From assembly GCA_022793145.1 (NCBI GenBank), contig JAAWCI010000009.1, positions 1 to 16,388 on the forward strand: a stretch of 16,388 nt of DNA, in the 5' to 3' direction. The notes beneath the pieces are model-generated. The model was not told where the DNA came from, did not search any database, and was given only the letters and a program-made list of their open reading frames with translations. Positions 5,992 to 13,335 of this stretch are shown here, one piece after another. Numbering within the stretch: position 1 is the stretch's first letter; every line of letters starts with the position of its first letter. This DNA is from Bacilli bacterium. GTDB lineage: Bacteria > Bacillota_I > Bacilli_A > RF39 > UBA660. The position numbers were made by a program, and so were the translations under genes.

Positions 5992-7602
5992 CTACATTTT
6001 ATTTCTGGCTTCAACTCCAATTAAAGCTAAAGCATTTCTAATCACAATTAAAGTTGCCTCTATCAAATGAATTCTTTCATTGGTATATTTTATGTCATCT
6101 GAAAGAATTTTTTCATGCGCATAAAAAGTGTGAAACAAAGTCGCTAATTCATAAACATAGTTTACAATCATATGAGGTGCTCTTTTTTTAGCAGCTATTT
6201 CTACAATATCTCCAAATTCATACATATGAGAAAGTAGTTCCATTGCATATGATGAAGTAATTGTTTCATATTTTTCTACGTTTTCTTTATCTGCCTTATA
6301 ATCACTCAAAATAGAACAAATTCTTGCATGAGCATATTCTACATAGTAAACAGGGTTATCATTACTTTGCTTAGTTGCCAATTCTAAATCAAAATCCATT
6401 TGTGTATCAATGGAACGAGCCGCAAAAAAGTATCTTGTTGCATTTAGTCCAACTTCTTCCACTAGTTCATTAATTGTCACTGCATTTCCTGTTCTTTTGC
6501 TCATTTTAATTTCTTCTTTGCCTCTCACAAGACGTACCATTTGTAAAATTTCAATATCAAGCTTCTTAGGATCTTCTCCAAACATTGCAATTGCACCTTT
6601 TAATCTAGCCATATAACCATGGTGATCTGCTCCAAATACATCAATTAATTTATCATAACCTCTACTATATTTGTCTTTATGATAAGCAATATCTGGTAAC
6701 AAATATGTATTTGTTCCATCTGCCTTTACAATAACTCGATCTTTTTCATCACCAAAAAGGGTTGTTTTTATCCATAGAGCATCTTCACTCTCATAAGTAT
6801 ATCCATTTTTGATCAAATCATTCTTAACTTGTTCTACCAAACCACGTTCATAGATACTTTTTTCGCTACTCCAAATATCAAAAGAAACCCGAAAATTATC
6901 CAAATCTTTTTTGATATTCCCAAGTAAATAATCAAGGCCTTTCTGTTTTACAACCTCGTTATCAATCCCATTTTCCCCATACTCTTCTTTTAAGTTTTTA
7001 GCAATTTCTATAATTTCTTTTCCATGATATCCATCTTCTGGAAGTGTAGATGGTCTACCACAAACTTCTTCATAACGTCCTAAAATAGAAAGTTCTAAAT
7101 TATGAATTTGATTTCCTGCATCATTGATATAGTATTCTCTTGTAACATCATATCCTGCAAATGATAAAATGCGAGACAAAGAATCTCCATAACTTGCTCC
7201 TCTGGCATGACCTAGGTGTAAAATACCAGTTGGATTAGCACTCACAAATTCAACATTAATTTTTTTATTTTCTCCAATATTGCTTCTTCCATAATTTTCT
7301 TTTTCTTTTAATATTATATTAATATTTTCTAATAAATACTCTTTCTTCACAAAAAAGTTTAAAAATCCTGGACCAGCAATCTCTATTTTTTCTATTTGAT
7401 CATTAGAAATATTCTCTTTGATAAGCTCCGCTATTTCTCTAGGATTTTTATGATATTCTTTTGTTAATTGCATTGCAATATTACTAGAATAATCTCCATT
7501 GGAATTTTCTTTTGGAATTTCTATTATAATCTCTTTTGAATCTTTTACTATTTCTTGTTTTTTCAAAGCCTCACTAATAAGCTTCTGCAATAGTTCTTTC
7601 AT
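5992..7602 (-). CDS. argS: arginyl-tRNA synthetase
   Basis: Class I aminoacyl-tRNA synthetase that charges tRNA-Arg with arginine using ATP. The 536-residue chain has the N-terminal additional domain (1-110), the Rossmann core with HLGH as the HIGH signature (129-132, in SANPTGILHLGHARG), the canonical KMSKR loop (366-370) that some ArgS enzymes have lost, and a DALR-type helical anticodon-binding domain at the C terminus. It is slightly shorter than the common 550-580. The start ATG overlaps the TGA of the upstream DUF1934 gene (ATGA), with GAGGTG 6 bases before it inside that gene, so the two are translationally coupled. The order DUF1934-argS-rpoE recalls the ywiB-argS and rpoE neighbourhood of B. 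subtilis. Confidence 0.97.
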   Translation of the reverse strand: MKELLQKLISEALKKQEIVKDSKEIIIEIPKENSNGDYSSNIAMQLTKEYHKNPREIAELIKENISNDQIEKIEIAGPGFLNFFVKKEYLLENINIILKEKENYGRSNIGENKKINVEFVSANPTGILHLGHARGASYGDSLSRILSFAGYDVTREYYINDAGNQIHNLELSILGRYEEVCGRPSTLPEDGYHGKEIIEIAKNLKEEYGENGIDNEVVKQKGLDYLLGNIKKDLDNFRVSFDIWSSEKSIYERGLVEQVKNDLIKNGYTYESEDALWIKTTLFGDEKDRVIVKADGTNTYLLPDIAYHKDKYSRGYDKLIDVFGADHHGYMARLKGAIAMFGEDPKKLDIEILQMVRLVRGKEEIKMSKRTGNAVTINELVEEVGLNATRYFFAARSIDTQMDFDLELATKQSNDNPVYYVEYAHARICSILSDYKADKENVEKYETITSSYAMELLSHMYEFGDIVEIAAKKRAPHMIVNYVYELATLFHTFYAHEKILSDDIKYTNERIHLIEATLIVIRNALALIGVEARNKM

Positions 7603-7976
7603 TTTTTCACCTCATACTGTAATTTAAATTCATAATCCCCCATGATTTCTTCTTTTATTTTTGTTTTATAACAGACATAAATCTGATATTCATTATTTTC
7701 TAATAATGATGTTTCAGTTTCTATTTCTATCAGTCCTAAACCAACTGGTTCTAATTGTGATTTTTTTGTTACTCCTTCCTCAAAATTTAATGTAATTAAA
7801 TTTTCATTACTTCGTCGAATCATTTTTATTGTATTAGAATTTCTGTATATGGTGACAATGTTGTCTTCTTCTTTATAAGTAATTTTTTCATTCGTTAAAA
7901 AACCATCATAAGTCTTTTCCATTTGCTCATTATTCAATTTATTTTTTAATGTCACAAATACCTTGATTTTTGGCAT
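7599..7976 (-). CDS. DUF1934 (YwiB-like) beta-barrel protein
   Basis: Small cytoplasmic protein of 125 residues, predicted to be all-beta, with the DUF1934 pattern: an N-terminal strand (IKVFVTLKNKL), a central YDGFLTNEKITYKEE-like segment and a basic IKMIRRSNENLIT stretch. In Bacilli the family member YwiB is encoded next to argS, as here; its biochemical role is not known. It is the first gene of the DUF1934-argS-rpoE transcript, reads from an extended -10 promoter, has a purine-rich site AAGGATGGG upstream, and shares ATGA with argS. Confidence 0.8.
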   Translation of the reverse strand: MPKIKVFVTLKNKLNNEQMEKTYDGFLTNEKITYKEEDNIVTIYRNSNTIKMIRRSNENLITLNFEEGVTKKSQLEPVGLGLIEIETETSLLENNEYQIYVCYKTKIKEEIMGDYEFKLQYEVKK

Positions 7977-8005
7977 AAAAACCCATCCTTTTTTAACTGA
8001 AAGTA

Positions 8006-8014
8006 ATTATAACA
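8006..8014 (-). promoter_or_regulatory. extended -10 promoter of the DUF1934-argS-rpoE unit
   Basis: Minus-strand TGTTATAAT (8014-8006) matches the extended -10 consensus; the -35 region is weak. It is 30 bases before the DUF1934 start. No T-box leader fits between this promoter and argS. Confidence 0.55.
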
Positions 8015-8080
8015 TACATTCTATAAAAATGCATTAAAAAGTATAAATTTTTTTAGTTTTCACAAAATTTTAAAGCATAC

Positions 8081-8089
8081 TGTTATATT
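8081..8089 (+). promoter_or_regulatory. possible promoter of the PBP gene
   Basis: TGTTATATT (8081-8089) resembles an extended -10; TTCACA (8059-8064) is a possible but distant -35 (19 bases). A CATACTG overlapping at 8076-8082 resembles a forespore sigma-F/G -10, but no matching -35 is found at the right distance, so the sigma factor is not settled. Confidence 0.35.
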
Positions 8090-8133
8090 TTTCCTAATTC
8101 GTTCAATACTAAAAACAGAACGGAGTGATATTC

Positions 8134-10083
8134 TTGAAAAAATGGATACGATTTTTCTTGATATGTAGCTTACTACTTTTTTTGTGCTATGTTGGAATTT
8201 ATGCTTATGCCCGCTTCACTCCAAAATTACCAATTGATTCTGCAAACTCATATTATTTATATGATAAAGAAAATAACTTGGTATCTAATAGAAATAGTAA
8301 AGAATGGATCAGCTTAAATGAAATTTCTCCATATTTAATCAATGCTACTATCTCAATAGAAGATAAAAACTTCTATAAGCATCAAGGTTTTGACTTTCTT
8401 AGAATTGCAAAAGCAATGTATGTTAATCTAAAAAGTGGGAAAACTCTACAAGGTGCTTCCACCATTACACAACAATATGCAAAAAACTTATTTCTAGATT
8501 TTGGAAAAACTTGGAATCGAAAAATTGATGAAGCTTGGCTCACAATTAGATTAGAATCACATTATAGTAAAGATCAAATCTTAGAAGGTTATTTAAATAC
8601 CATTAACTATGGTGGCATTTTTGGAATTGAAAATGCTTCTAAATATTATTTTAATAAGAGTGCTAAAGATTTAACACTTGCTGAAGCAACTATTTTAGCT
8701 GGTATTCCTAAATGGCCTTCTGTATATTCTCCTTTAGCAAATGAAGAGGCTTCTAAAAAAAGACAAAAGTTAATTTTAGATTCCATGGTAAAAAATAAAT
8801 ATATTACAGAACAAGAGGCAGAAGAAGCTTCTAAAGTTGATTTAACATACAATGGAACAAAGTCTCAACATAATCTTTCCACACTTACCTATTATCAGGA
8901 TGCAGTAATTGAAGAACTTAAATCGATTCGTACTATTCCAAGTTCCTTCCTAGAAACAGGCGGACTTAGAATCTATACAAATTTAGATTTAAATGCCCAA
9001 ACGATTATGGAAAATAACATAAAAAAATATATGACAGATACAGAACTTCAAATTTCTTCAGTTATGATAGATCCAGAAAATGGAAAAGTAATTGCTTTAG
9101 CAGGTGGAACCGATTATTCAAAAAGTCAATTTAACCGAGCCATTTCTTCAAAAAGACAAGTTGGTTCTACAATGAAACCATTTTTATATTATTCTGCTTT
9201 AGAAAATGGCTTTACTCCTTCTACTACTTTTACAAGTGAAAAAACAACTTTTACATTTGCTGAAAATAAAACATATAGTCCAAAAAATTATGCAGACAAT
9301 TATCCAAATAAACCAATCAGTATGGCAGCGGCACTTTCTTATTCTGATAATATTTATGCAGTAAAAACACATCTTTTTCTAGGAGAAGATACATTAGTAG
9401 AAACGGCAAAAAGGGTTGGTATTTCATCATCTCTAGGAGCAATTCCTTCTCTTGCTTTAGGAAGTGAAGAAATTGGAATTCTAGAAATGATGGAAGGATA
9501 TATGACTTTTGCAAATGAAGGATATAAAATCGAGCCTTATTTTATTAGAAAAGTTGAAGATGCTAATGGAAATGTTCTATATGAGAAAAAAGAGGAAAAA
9601 GAGCAAGTATTAAATAAAAGTATTGTTTATGTATTAAATGAAATGCTTACCAATACTTATGCAAAAGAATTCATCGATTATAATTATCCAACTTGCATTA
9701 GCATTGCACCTAAAATTAGTAAGAAATATGCGATTAAAACAGGTACTACAGATACTGATCATTGGATTTTTGGATATAATAAAAAAATATTAATGGGTAT
9801 TTGGAATGGATACGATGATAATCGTAATAGTGATGTTAATGATGGAACAATTAATAAAAACATTTGGATTGATACAGTAGAAGAATATCTTGAAAATGAA
9901 CAAGATTATTGGTATGAAATGCCAAAAAATGTAGTAGGTGCTTTTATTGATCCAATTAATGGAACTCTTGCTACAGAAGAAACATCTAAAAAGAAAATGT
10001 TATATTATATTAAAGGTACAGAGCCTAGCTATGAAGAAGGAACATTAGATGCTTCTATTCCAACAATAAAAGTTGAAGAATAA
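8134..10083 (+). CDS. class A penicillin-binding protein (PbpG/PBP1A-like transglycosylase-transpeptidase)
   Basis: Bifunctional enzyme that polymerises lipid II into glycan strands and cross-links the peptides outside the membrane. From the TTG at 8134 it has 649 residues: a membrane anchor (about 5-27), a GT51 transglycosylase domain with catalytic E76 (EDKNFYKHQG) and GASTITQQ, then a transpeptidase domain with STMK (345-348), SDN (404-406) and KTGT (535-538). All catalytic motifs are intact. I prefer TTG 8134 because GGAG (8122-8125) lies 8 bases upstream; the in-frame GTG at 8125 overlaps that site. Its position beside ywiB-argS-rpoE homologues recalls B. subtilis pbpG (ywhE), a forespore PBP used in spore wall synthesis, which fits the sporulation genes nearby, but a vegetative PBP1A role is also possible. 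It is divergent from the DUF1934 gene. Confidence 0.93.
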   Translation: MKKWIRFFLICSLLLFLCYVGIYAYARFTPKLPIDSANSYYLYDKENNLVSNRNSKEWISLNEISPYLINATISIEDKNFYKHQGFDFLRIAKAMYVNLKSGKTLQGASTITQQYAKNLFLDFGKTWNRKIDEAWLTIRLESHYSKDQILEGYLNTINYGGIFGIENASKYYFNKSAKDLTLAEATILAGIPKWPSVYSPLANEEASKKRQKLILDSMVKNKYITEQEAEEASKVDLTYNGTKSQHNLSTLTYYQDAVIEELKSIRTIPSSFLETGGLRIYTNLDLNAQTIMENNIKKYMTDTELQISSVMIDPENGKVIALAGGTDYSKSQFNRAISSKRQVGSTMKPFLYYSALENGFTPSTTFTSEKTTFTFAENKTYSPKNYADNYPNKPISMAAALSYSDNIYAVKTHLFLGEDTLVETAKRVGISSSLGAIPSLALGSEEIGILEMMEGYMTFANEGYKIEPYFIRKVEDANGNVLYEKKEEKEQVLNKSIVYVLNEMLTNTYAKEFIDYNYPTCISIAPKISKKYAIKTGTTDTDHWIFGYNKKILMGIWNGYDDNRNSDVNDGTINKNIWIDTVEEYLENEQDYWYEMPKNVVGAFIDPINGTLATEETSKKKMLYYIKGTEPSYEEGTLDASIPTIKVEE

Positions 10084-10188
10084 ATTCTTATATTAAACCG
10101 TTAATAAAATGGTATGTAAAAAGTGGATATGCTACCTTTTATATTGATTCTTATAATTTTTTCTCTTATAAAAACCTATATACAACCT

Positions 10189-10221
10189 AAAAAAAGATTT
10201 CAATTTAAGAAACCTTTTTTT
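10189..10221. terminator. bidirectional terminator between the PBP gene and the small cysteine protein gene
   Basis: AAAAAAAG (10189-10196) and CTTTTTTT (10214-10221) flank TTTC (10198-10201), a 7-base loop and GAAA (10209-10212). Only 10197/10213 is imperfect: a G-U pair in the minus-sense RNA and an A-C mismatch in the plus-sense RNA. Each strand ends in a U-run. The TAA stop of the minus gene (10207-10205) lies in the loop. Confidence 0.8.
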
Positions 10222-10441
10222 GTTGCACTTTTTTAGTAATTTCTTTTATTAACTCATCTTCGTTTTCTGTGATAATCGGAATGTGATTGAAGATTGCAAA
10301 ACTTTTATTTCTTCCAATTCCACATAAATTTTGACATCCAATAATAATATTTGCATTTGGATCAATCAATTTTAATTTTGGAATTAATGACTTAATATTT
10401 GTAGCTTTACACTTATCACAAATACGAAACTCATTATTCAT
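10205..10441 (-). CDS. small four-cysteine protein, DUF1450-like (YuzB family)
   Basis: A 78-residue protein with cysteines at 8, 11, 36 and 40 in the arrangement Cx2C followed by Cx3C ([18 protein letters not shown]). The Cys-Gly turn followed by a strand resembling FAIFN, and the C-terminal helix ([12 protein letters not shown]), match DUF1450 (YuzB-like), whose fold recalls thioredoxin-like 2Fe-2S ferredoxins. Binding of an iron-sulfur cluster or metal is inferred from the cysteines only. Its ATG lies inside the end of pduL (8-bp overlap) and AGGAAAAG precedes it, so it is made together with PduL. The stop codon lies in the loop of its own terminator. The family assignment is moderately sure; the function is unknown. 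Confidence 0.65.
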   Translation of the reverse strand: MNNEFRICDKCKATNIKSLIPKLKLIDPNANIIIGCQNLCGIGRNKSFAIFNHIPIITENEDELIKEITKKVQQKKVS

Positions 10442-11015
10442 ATTCTTTTCCTATTAAAATTTCTACTTCATCATTATTCGTTAACAAAAACGCATTTGCA
10501 TCATCTGTATCGATATGCATCTCATAATAAGAGGCATCTGCTGATTTAATATGAACATCTTTCATCATGCCACCCTTTTCACCTTCAATTTTCACAGCTA
10601 CTTTAGATACAGCTTCTAATCCAAGTTCTTTTCTTTTTTCAGGTGTCATATGAATATGGCGAGTTGCTAAAATGCATCCTTCCTCTATTTCTACTTTTCC
10701 ACATGGACCAATAATTGTAATTGGTTCACTTCCTTTTAAATCCCCTGAATCTCTTACAGGAGGGTTTAATCCCAATTTAATAGCATCCGTTTTTGATACT
10801 TCTACTTGTGTATAAGGACGAACAGGTCCTAAAATTCTTACTCCATCTATTTTAGATTTTGATGTTTCTATTGATACTTTCTCCACACTTGCAAATTGTC
10901 CTGGTTGATTTACAGGACGTAATACTTGAAGTTCATAATTTTCTCCAAATAAAATTTCTAAATGTTCTTTTGTTACATGAACATGTCTATTTGATATTCC
11001 TACTGTTACTTTCAT
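10434..11015 (-). CDS. pduL: phosphate propanoyltransferase PduL (acyl-CoA phosphotransacylase)
   Basis: Interconverts acyl-CoA plus phosphate and acyl-phosphate plus CoA, feeding acetate or propionate kinase. The 193-residue protein shows both metal-binding His signatures: SNRHVHV (8-14) in the first PduL repeat and ATRHIHM in the second, plus [25 protein letters not shown] and [12 protein letters not shown]. It starts directly with the catalytic fold and lacks the N-terminal encapsulation peptide seen in microcompartment forms, and no shell protein genes are nearby, so it is probably a cytosolic phosphotransacetylase of general fermentation. The start ATG has GGAGGAA 6 bases upstream and an extended -10 promoter. 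It overlaps the downstream four-cysteine gene by 8 bases. Confidence 0.95.
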   Translation of the reverse strand: MKVTVGISNRHVHVTKEHLEILFGENYELQVLRPVNQPGQFASVEKVSIETSKSKIDGVRILGPVRPYTQVEVSKTDAIKLGLNPPVRDSGDLKGSEPITIIGPCGKVEIEEGCILATRHIHMTPEKRKELGLEAVSKVAVKIEGEKGGMMKDVHIKSADASYYEMHIDTDDANAFLLTNNDEVEILIGKEYE

Positions 11016-11037
11016 TTAAAAATTCCTCCTCATTATC

Positions 11038-11046
11038 ATTATAACA
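11038..11046 (-). promoter_or_regulatory. extended -10 promoter of pduL
   Basis: Minus-strand TGTTATAAT (11046-11038) is a perfect extended -10 with a poor -35 region. It ends 22 bases before the pduL ATG. Confidence 0.6.
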
Positions 11047-11134
11047 CGCAAATTTTATTTTTACTTCATTTTTTAAATTTTTACATTCTTCTTACTTACT
11101 TCCACTTCCTCATAGAAATAAATTTTTTTCACAA

Positions 11135-11162
11135 ACATAGTTTTTTTTATTTTGAATACAAT
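11135..11162 (+). promoter_or_regulatory. sigma-E-like promoter of gerQ
   Basis: ACATAGT (11135-11141) and AATACAAT (11155-11162), separated by 13 bases, resemble the sigma-E consensus (ATA core at -35, CATACA-T at -10). No good sigma-A promoter is seen here. Mother-cell control would suit a coat protein gene. Confidence 0.5.
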
Positions 11163-11183
11163 TTTATAGAAAGGATTGATATT

Positions 11184-11549
11184 ATGAATCAAAATTATTT
11201 AGGGAACAATAATTTTCCTGGAGCTCCTTTATATACTGGAAACATTCCAACGCCAAATCAACAAACTGCTCCTAATTATGCTACTACTTTACCCTTAGAA
11301 CAATCATACATTGAAAATATTTTACGACTAAATAAGGGAAAAAAAGTAAGAGTGCATATGACTTTTCCAGACTCTAATGAATTTAGAGACAGAGAATTTG
11401 TTGGCATTATTGAACAATCAGGAAGAGATCATATTATACTAAGTGAACCATCTACTGGAAAATGGCAACTATTGTTAATGATCTATGTTGACTTTATTTC
11501 ATTTGATGAACCAATTAATTATAGTCCAGAATTTATACCAGGCAATTGA
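11184..11549 (+). CDS. gerQ: spore coat protein GerQ
   Basis: Spore coat component that in B. subtilis is cross-linked by transglutaminase and is needed for the cortex hydrolase CwlJ to be placed and to work in germination. The 121-residue protein has a flexible Asn/Gln/Pro/Thr-rich N terminus (1-33) followed by the strongly conserved GerQ core: LPLEQSYIENILRLNKGK (36-53), then FVGIIEQSGRDHIILSEP, GKWQLLLMIYVDFISFDEP. It is shorter than the B. subtilis protein (about 181), mainly in the N-terminal tail, so fewer Gln/Lys cross-link sites are available. AAAGGA lies 8 bases before the ATG. It is expressed from its own sigma-E-like promoter; the next gene, lemA, has a separate promoter overlapping the gerQ stop. 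Confidence 0.93.
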   Translation: MNQNYLGNNNFPGAPLYTGNIPTPNQQTAPNYATTLPLEQSYIENILRLNKGKKVRVHMTFPDSNEFRDREFVGIIEQSGRDHIILSEPSTGKWQLLLMIYVDFISFDEPINYSPEFIPGN

Positions 11550-11574
11550 ATTTTAGAAAATAATTTGCTATAAT
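11546..11574 (+). promoter_or_regulatory. sigma-A type promoter of the LemA gene
   Basis: TTGAAT (11546-11551), exactly 17 bases, then a perfect TATAAT (11569-11574). The -35 box overlaps the last codons of gerQ. Transcription would start near 11581, giving a leader of only about 9 bases that begins in the GGTGAT ribosome binding site. Confidence 0.7.
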
Positions 11575-11589
11575 GAGTATGGTGATAGT

Positions 11590-12135
11590 ATGGATGTAGT
11601 CATGATTATTTTGATCGTTTGTATCTTATTATGTTTCTTTTTCATTTGGTATATTAATGTATATAACAAATTCCAAGAATACATTATCAGAATTAATGAA
11701 GCTGAAGCAAACATCGATTCTGTTTTAAGAAAACGCTTTGATCTTTTAAATAAATCAATTGGTATTATTAAAACAAATACAAAAGAAAAAGGCGAAATTT
11801 TAACCGTTATTGATGAACTGCGTTCTAAAATGCTTTCTAATTTTGAACTAGATAGAGTCTTATACGATGCTTTAAATGAATTCCATACTTATTCTTTAAA
11901 ATATGATGAATTAAAAAGAAATGATGCTTTTACAAAAATCGAAATTGGTTTAAATGAATCTGAAGCAGAAATTACAGCATTTCGAAAATATTATAATGAT
12001 ATCATTACAAATTATAACAAATTAGCAAAAGTCTTTCCTTCTGTCATAGTAGCAAAATTGTGCAAATACAAAGCAAAAACTTATTATGACGGAAAAAATA
12101 TGGAAGACGATATTACAAATGACTTCAAACTATAA
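11590..12135 (+). CDS. LemA family membrane protein
   Basis: A 181-residue protein with one N-terminal membrane helix (about 4-24, MIILIVCILLCFFFIWYI) followed by a long helical domain. The LemA signature is clear: YNKFQEYIIRINEAEANID and LRKRFDLLNKSIGIIK (about residues 26-62), then EAEITAFRKYYNDIITNYN and VFPSVIVAKL near the C terminus. LemA proteins are widespread helical-bundle membrane proteins without a settled biochemical role. GGTGAT precedes the ATG. It is convergent with divIC and ends in its own terminator. It is a separate unit from gerQ, judged by the strong sigma-A promoter between them. Confidence 0.88.
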   Translation: MDVVMIILIVCILLCFFFIWYINVYNKFQEYIIRINEAEANIDSVLRKRFDLLNKSIGIIKTNTKEKGEILTVIDELRSKMLSNFELDRVLYDALNEFHTYSLKYDELKRNDAFTKIEIGLNESEAEITAFRKYYNDIITNYNKLAKVFPSVIVAKLCKYKAKTYYDGKNMEDDITNDFKL

Positions 12136-12157
12136 ACTGCAATTAAGCAGTTTTTTT
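12134..12157 (+). terminator. intrinsic terminator of the LemA gene
   Basis: AAACTGC (12134-12140), loop AATTAA, GCAGTTT (12147-12153) and a run of Ts to 12157. The 5' arm begins inside the TAA stop (12133-12135). Beyond it, GATAACA (12166-12172) and TGTTATC (12201-12207) form a second, loose inverted repeat of unknown use. Confidence 0.85.
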
Positions 12158-12218
12158 CAAATTAAGATAACAACATAAAAAAATTCAAAAAGAAATTTTC
12201 TGTTATCATACAATTGAC

Positions 12219-12248
12219 CAAAAAACATAGAACTTTTATATCCTATGT
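12219..12248 (-). terminator. intrinsic terminator of divIC
   Basis: Minus-strand ACATAGGA (12248-12241), loop, TTCTATGT (12232-12225), then a U-run through 12219. The stem begins in the last base of the divIC TGA stop. Confidence 0.75.
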
Positions 12249-12652
12249 CATTTTCTTTTTATAATATATATAAATATTCCAACAATACAACATACACTTC
12301 CATAAATGTAATATTTATATCGATTACTTGCTTTTGGTGTTTCTGCTTCTTCTAATTTCTTATTTTCAATTTTGATAATATATTCTCCATTTGCAGAATA
12401 ATAATAATTTTCTCTTGCATAACGAGCTATATAGTCAGGATCTTTTAATTTTTGAATAGTGTTTGATAAATCACTTGCTTCATTTTTTAAAGTACTAAGT
12501 TCCGTTACTAATTCTCTTTCTTTTTCTTTCAACTCTTTAATATTAATTGTATAGGTAATTAAAGTGACCCAAAAGTAACCCATCAATACTATTGACAATG
12601 TTCCAAAAATCATCAATCGATGTTTTGAAGCACTTGGAATTTTTTTCTTCAT
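12248..12652 (-). CDS. divIC: septum formation initiator DivIC (FtsB family)
   Basis: Bitopic cell division protein of the FtsB/DivIC family, which links FtsL and DivIB at the septum. From the ATG at 12652 it has 134 residues: a basic N terminus, a membrane helix (about 13-35), a coiled coil (36-70, KELKEKERELVTELSTLKNE), then the family motif DPDYIARYARENYYY (71-85). Unusually, a second hydrophobic segment (about 113-131, YIYGSVCCIVGIFIYII) ends the protein before KRK; B. subtilis DivIC has only one. The start could also be the GTG at 12658, as AGGTGA is 4 bases from that codon and 10 from the ATG. It is the last gene of the yabG-divIC cluster, as in B. subtilis where divIC follows yabQ. Confidence 0.88.
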   Translation of the reverse strand: MKKKIPSASKHRLMIFGTLSIVLMGYFWVTLITYTINIKELKEKERELVTELSTLKNEASDLSNTIQKLKDPDYIARYARENYYYSANGEYIIKIENKKLEEAETPKASNRYKYYIYGSVCCIVGIFIYIIKRK

Positions 12653-12685
12653 CACCACATTATCACCTACCTTATTAAAAGTATA

Positions 12686-12973
12686 TCATCTTTTAAAAAG
12701 TCTGACAACTAAGTGATGTAAATAATGTTCTAGACAAAAACCGACTAAAATCATTCCAAGAGAATATGGATGTAAAATTGCTTGATTAATTTTCCTTAAA
12801 ATAATAAAGTAAATAAGGACATTGGCAAAAATAAACAAAAAAGTAAATAAAATTCTAAGTAAAATTTTTTTGTGATATAAATACTTATAGTTTACACTTA
12901 CCAAGAAAGAAAAAGCCATTCCGTATAAAAAAGATACCAGTAAAGTAGAAATTTGAGTATCTAAATTCATCAT
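12686..12973 (-). CDS. yabQ: spore cortex protein YabQ
   Basis: Integral membrane protein that in B. subtilis is needed for cortex formation and sits in the membranes around the forespore. The 95-residue protein has three hydrophobic segments (about 7-27, 37-59 and 68-84) and the GMAFSFLVSVNYKYLY start expected of the family. It is short: B. subtilis YabQ is roughly twice as long, and the missing part is C-terminal. The call rests on the hydrophobic pattern plus position between yabP and divIC, the conserved order. The start ATG overlaps the yabP TGA (ATGA; a second ATG follows directly), so the two are translationally coupled. Confidence 0.8.
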   Translation of the reverse strand: MMNLDTQISTLLVSFLYGMAFSFLVSVNYKYLYHKKILLRILFTFLFIFANVLIYFIILRKINQAILHPYSLGMILVGFCLEHYLHHLVVRLFKR

Positions 12974-13263
12974 TTAAATAATTTCCCAAAAATTCCGTCT
13001 TCTTTTTCTTTCTTATTTGCACTTTCCATATAAGTTAAACTATTGACTTTTCCTTTTATAGAAACATTTCCTTGATAAGTATCTAATTTAATAATTTCTA
13101 ATTCTGATCCTTTAATGACCATATATCCCATTGTGGTATCCATCAAAAACTCTTCATTATCAAAACTATCAATTTTTTTTACGCCACTAATCACAATATT
13201 TTTTCGTTCATTTATGGTTACATTATGATTATAAGTTGTAACCATTGTTTCTATCTTGTCCAT
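12970..13263 (-). CDS. yabP: sporulation protein YabP
   Basis: Small soluble protein required for sporulation at the stage of spore morphogenesis. The 97 residues match YabP throughout: ITINERKN-like start (about 15-24), SGVKKIDSFDNEEFLMDTTMGYMVIKG-type core (26-52; key stretch DSFDNEEFL), VSIKGKVNSLTY (68-79) and the C-terminal FGKLFK. A perfect AAAGGAGG lies 7 bases before the ATG. It lies 72 bases after spoVG with a strong terminator between, so it probably has its own promoter; CATAAAGT on the minus strand about 30 bases upstream of the start is a weak sigma-E -10 candidate. The stop overlaps the yabQ start. Confidence 0.95.
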   Translation of the reverse strand: MDKIETMVTTYNHNVTINERKNIVISGVKKIDSFDNEEFLMDTTMGYMVIKGSELEIIKLDTYQGNVSIKGKVNSLTYMESANKKEKEDGIFGKLFK

Positions 13264-13310
13264 AAAAGCCTCCTTTAGTTAACTTTATGTCAGAAATCTT
13301 TTTTTAGAAC

Positions 13311-13334
13311 AAAAAAACTTACCAATTGGTAAGT
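13311..13334 (-). terminator. intrinsic terminator of spoVG
   Basis: Perfect 18-bp palindrome ACTTACCAATTGGTAAGT (13317-13334), folding as a 7-bp stem with an AATT loop, then a U-run (13316-13311) on the minus strand. It begins one base after the spoVG stop. Confidence 0.9.
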
Positions 13335-13335
13335 A

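Noticed and set aside
7603..7976. T-box or other arginine-responsive leader for argS
   Set aside because: The DUF1934 gene fills this interval and the promoter lies only about 30 bases before that gene; no room or T-box sequence is present.
10110..10140. Loose hairpin (GGTATG ... GCTACC) after the PBP gene
   Set aside because: Weak pairing with bulges; the bidirectional terminator at 10189-10221 is a much better end signal.
10434..11015. PduL as a sign of a bacterial microcompartment
   Set aside because: No encapsulation peptide at the N terminus and no shell protein genes nearby; a cytosolic phosphotransacetylase explains it.
12166..12207. Inverted repeat GATAACA...TGTTATC between the convergent LemA and divIC terminators
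   Set aside because: The arms are only 7 bp with a 28-base A-rich interior; two proper terminators already explain the region.
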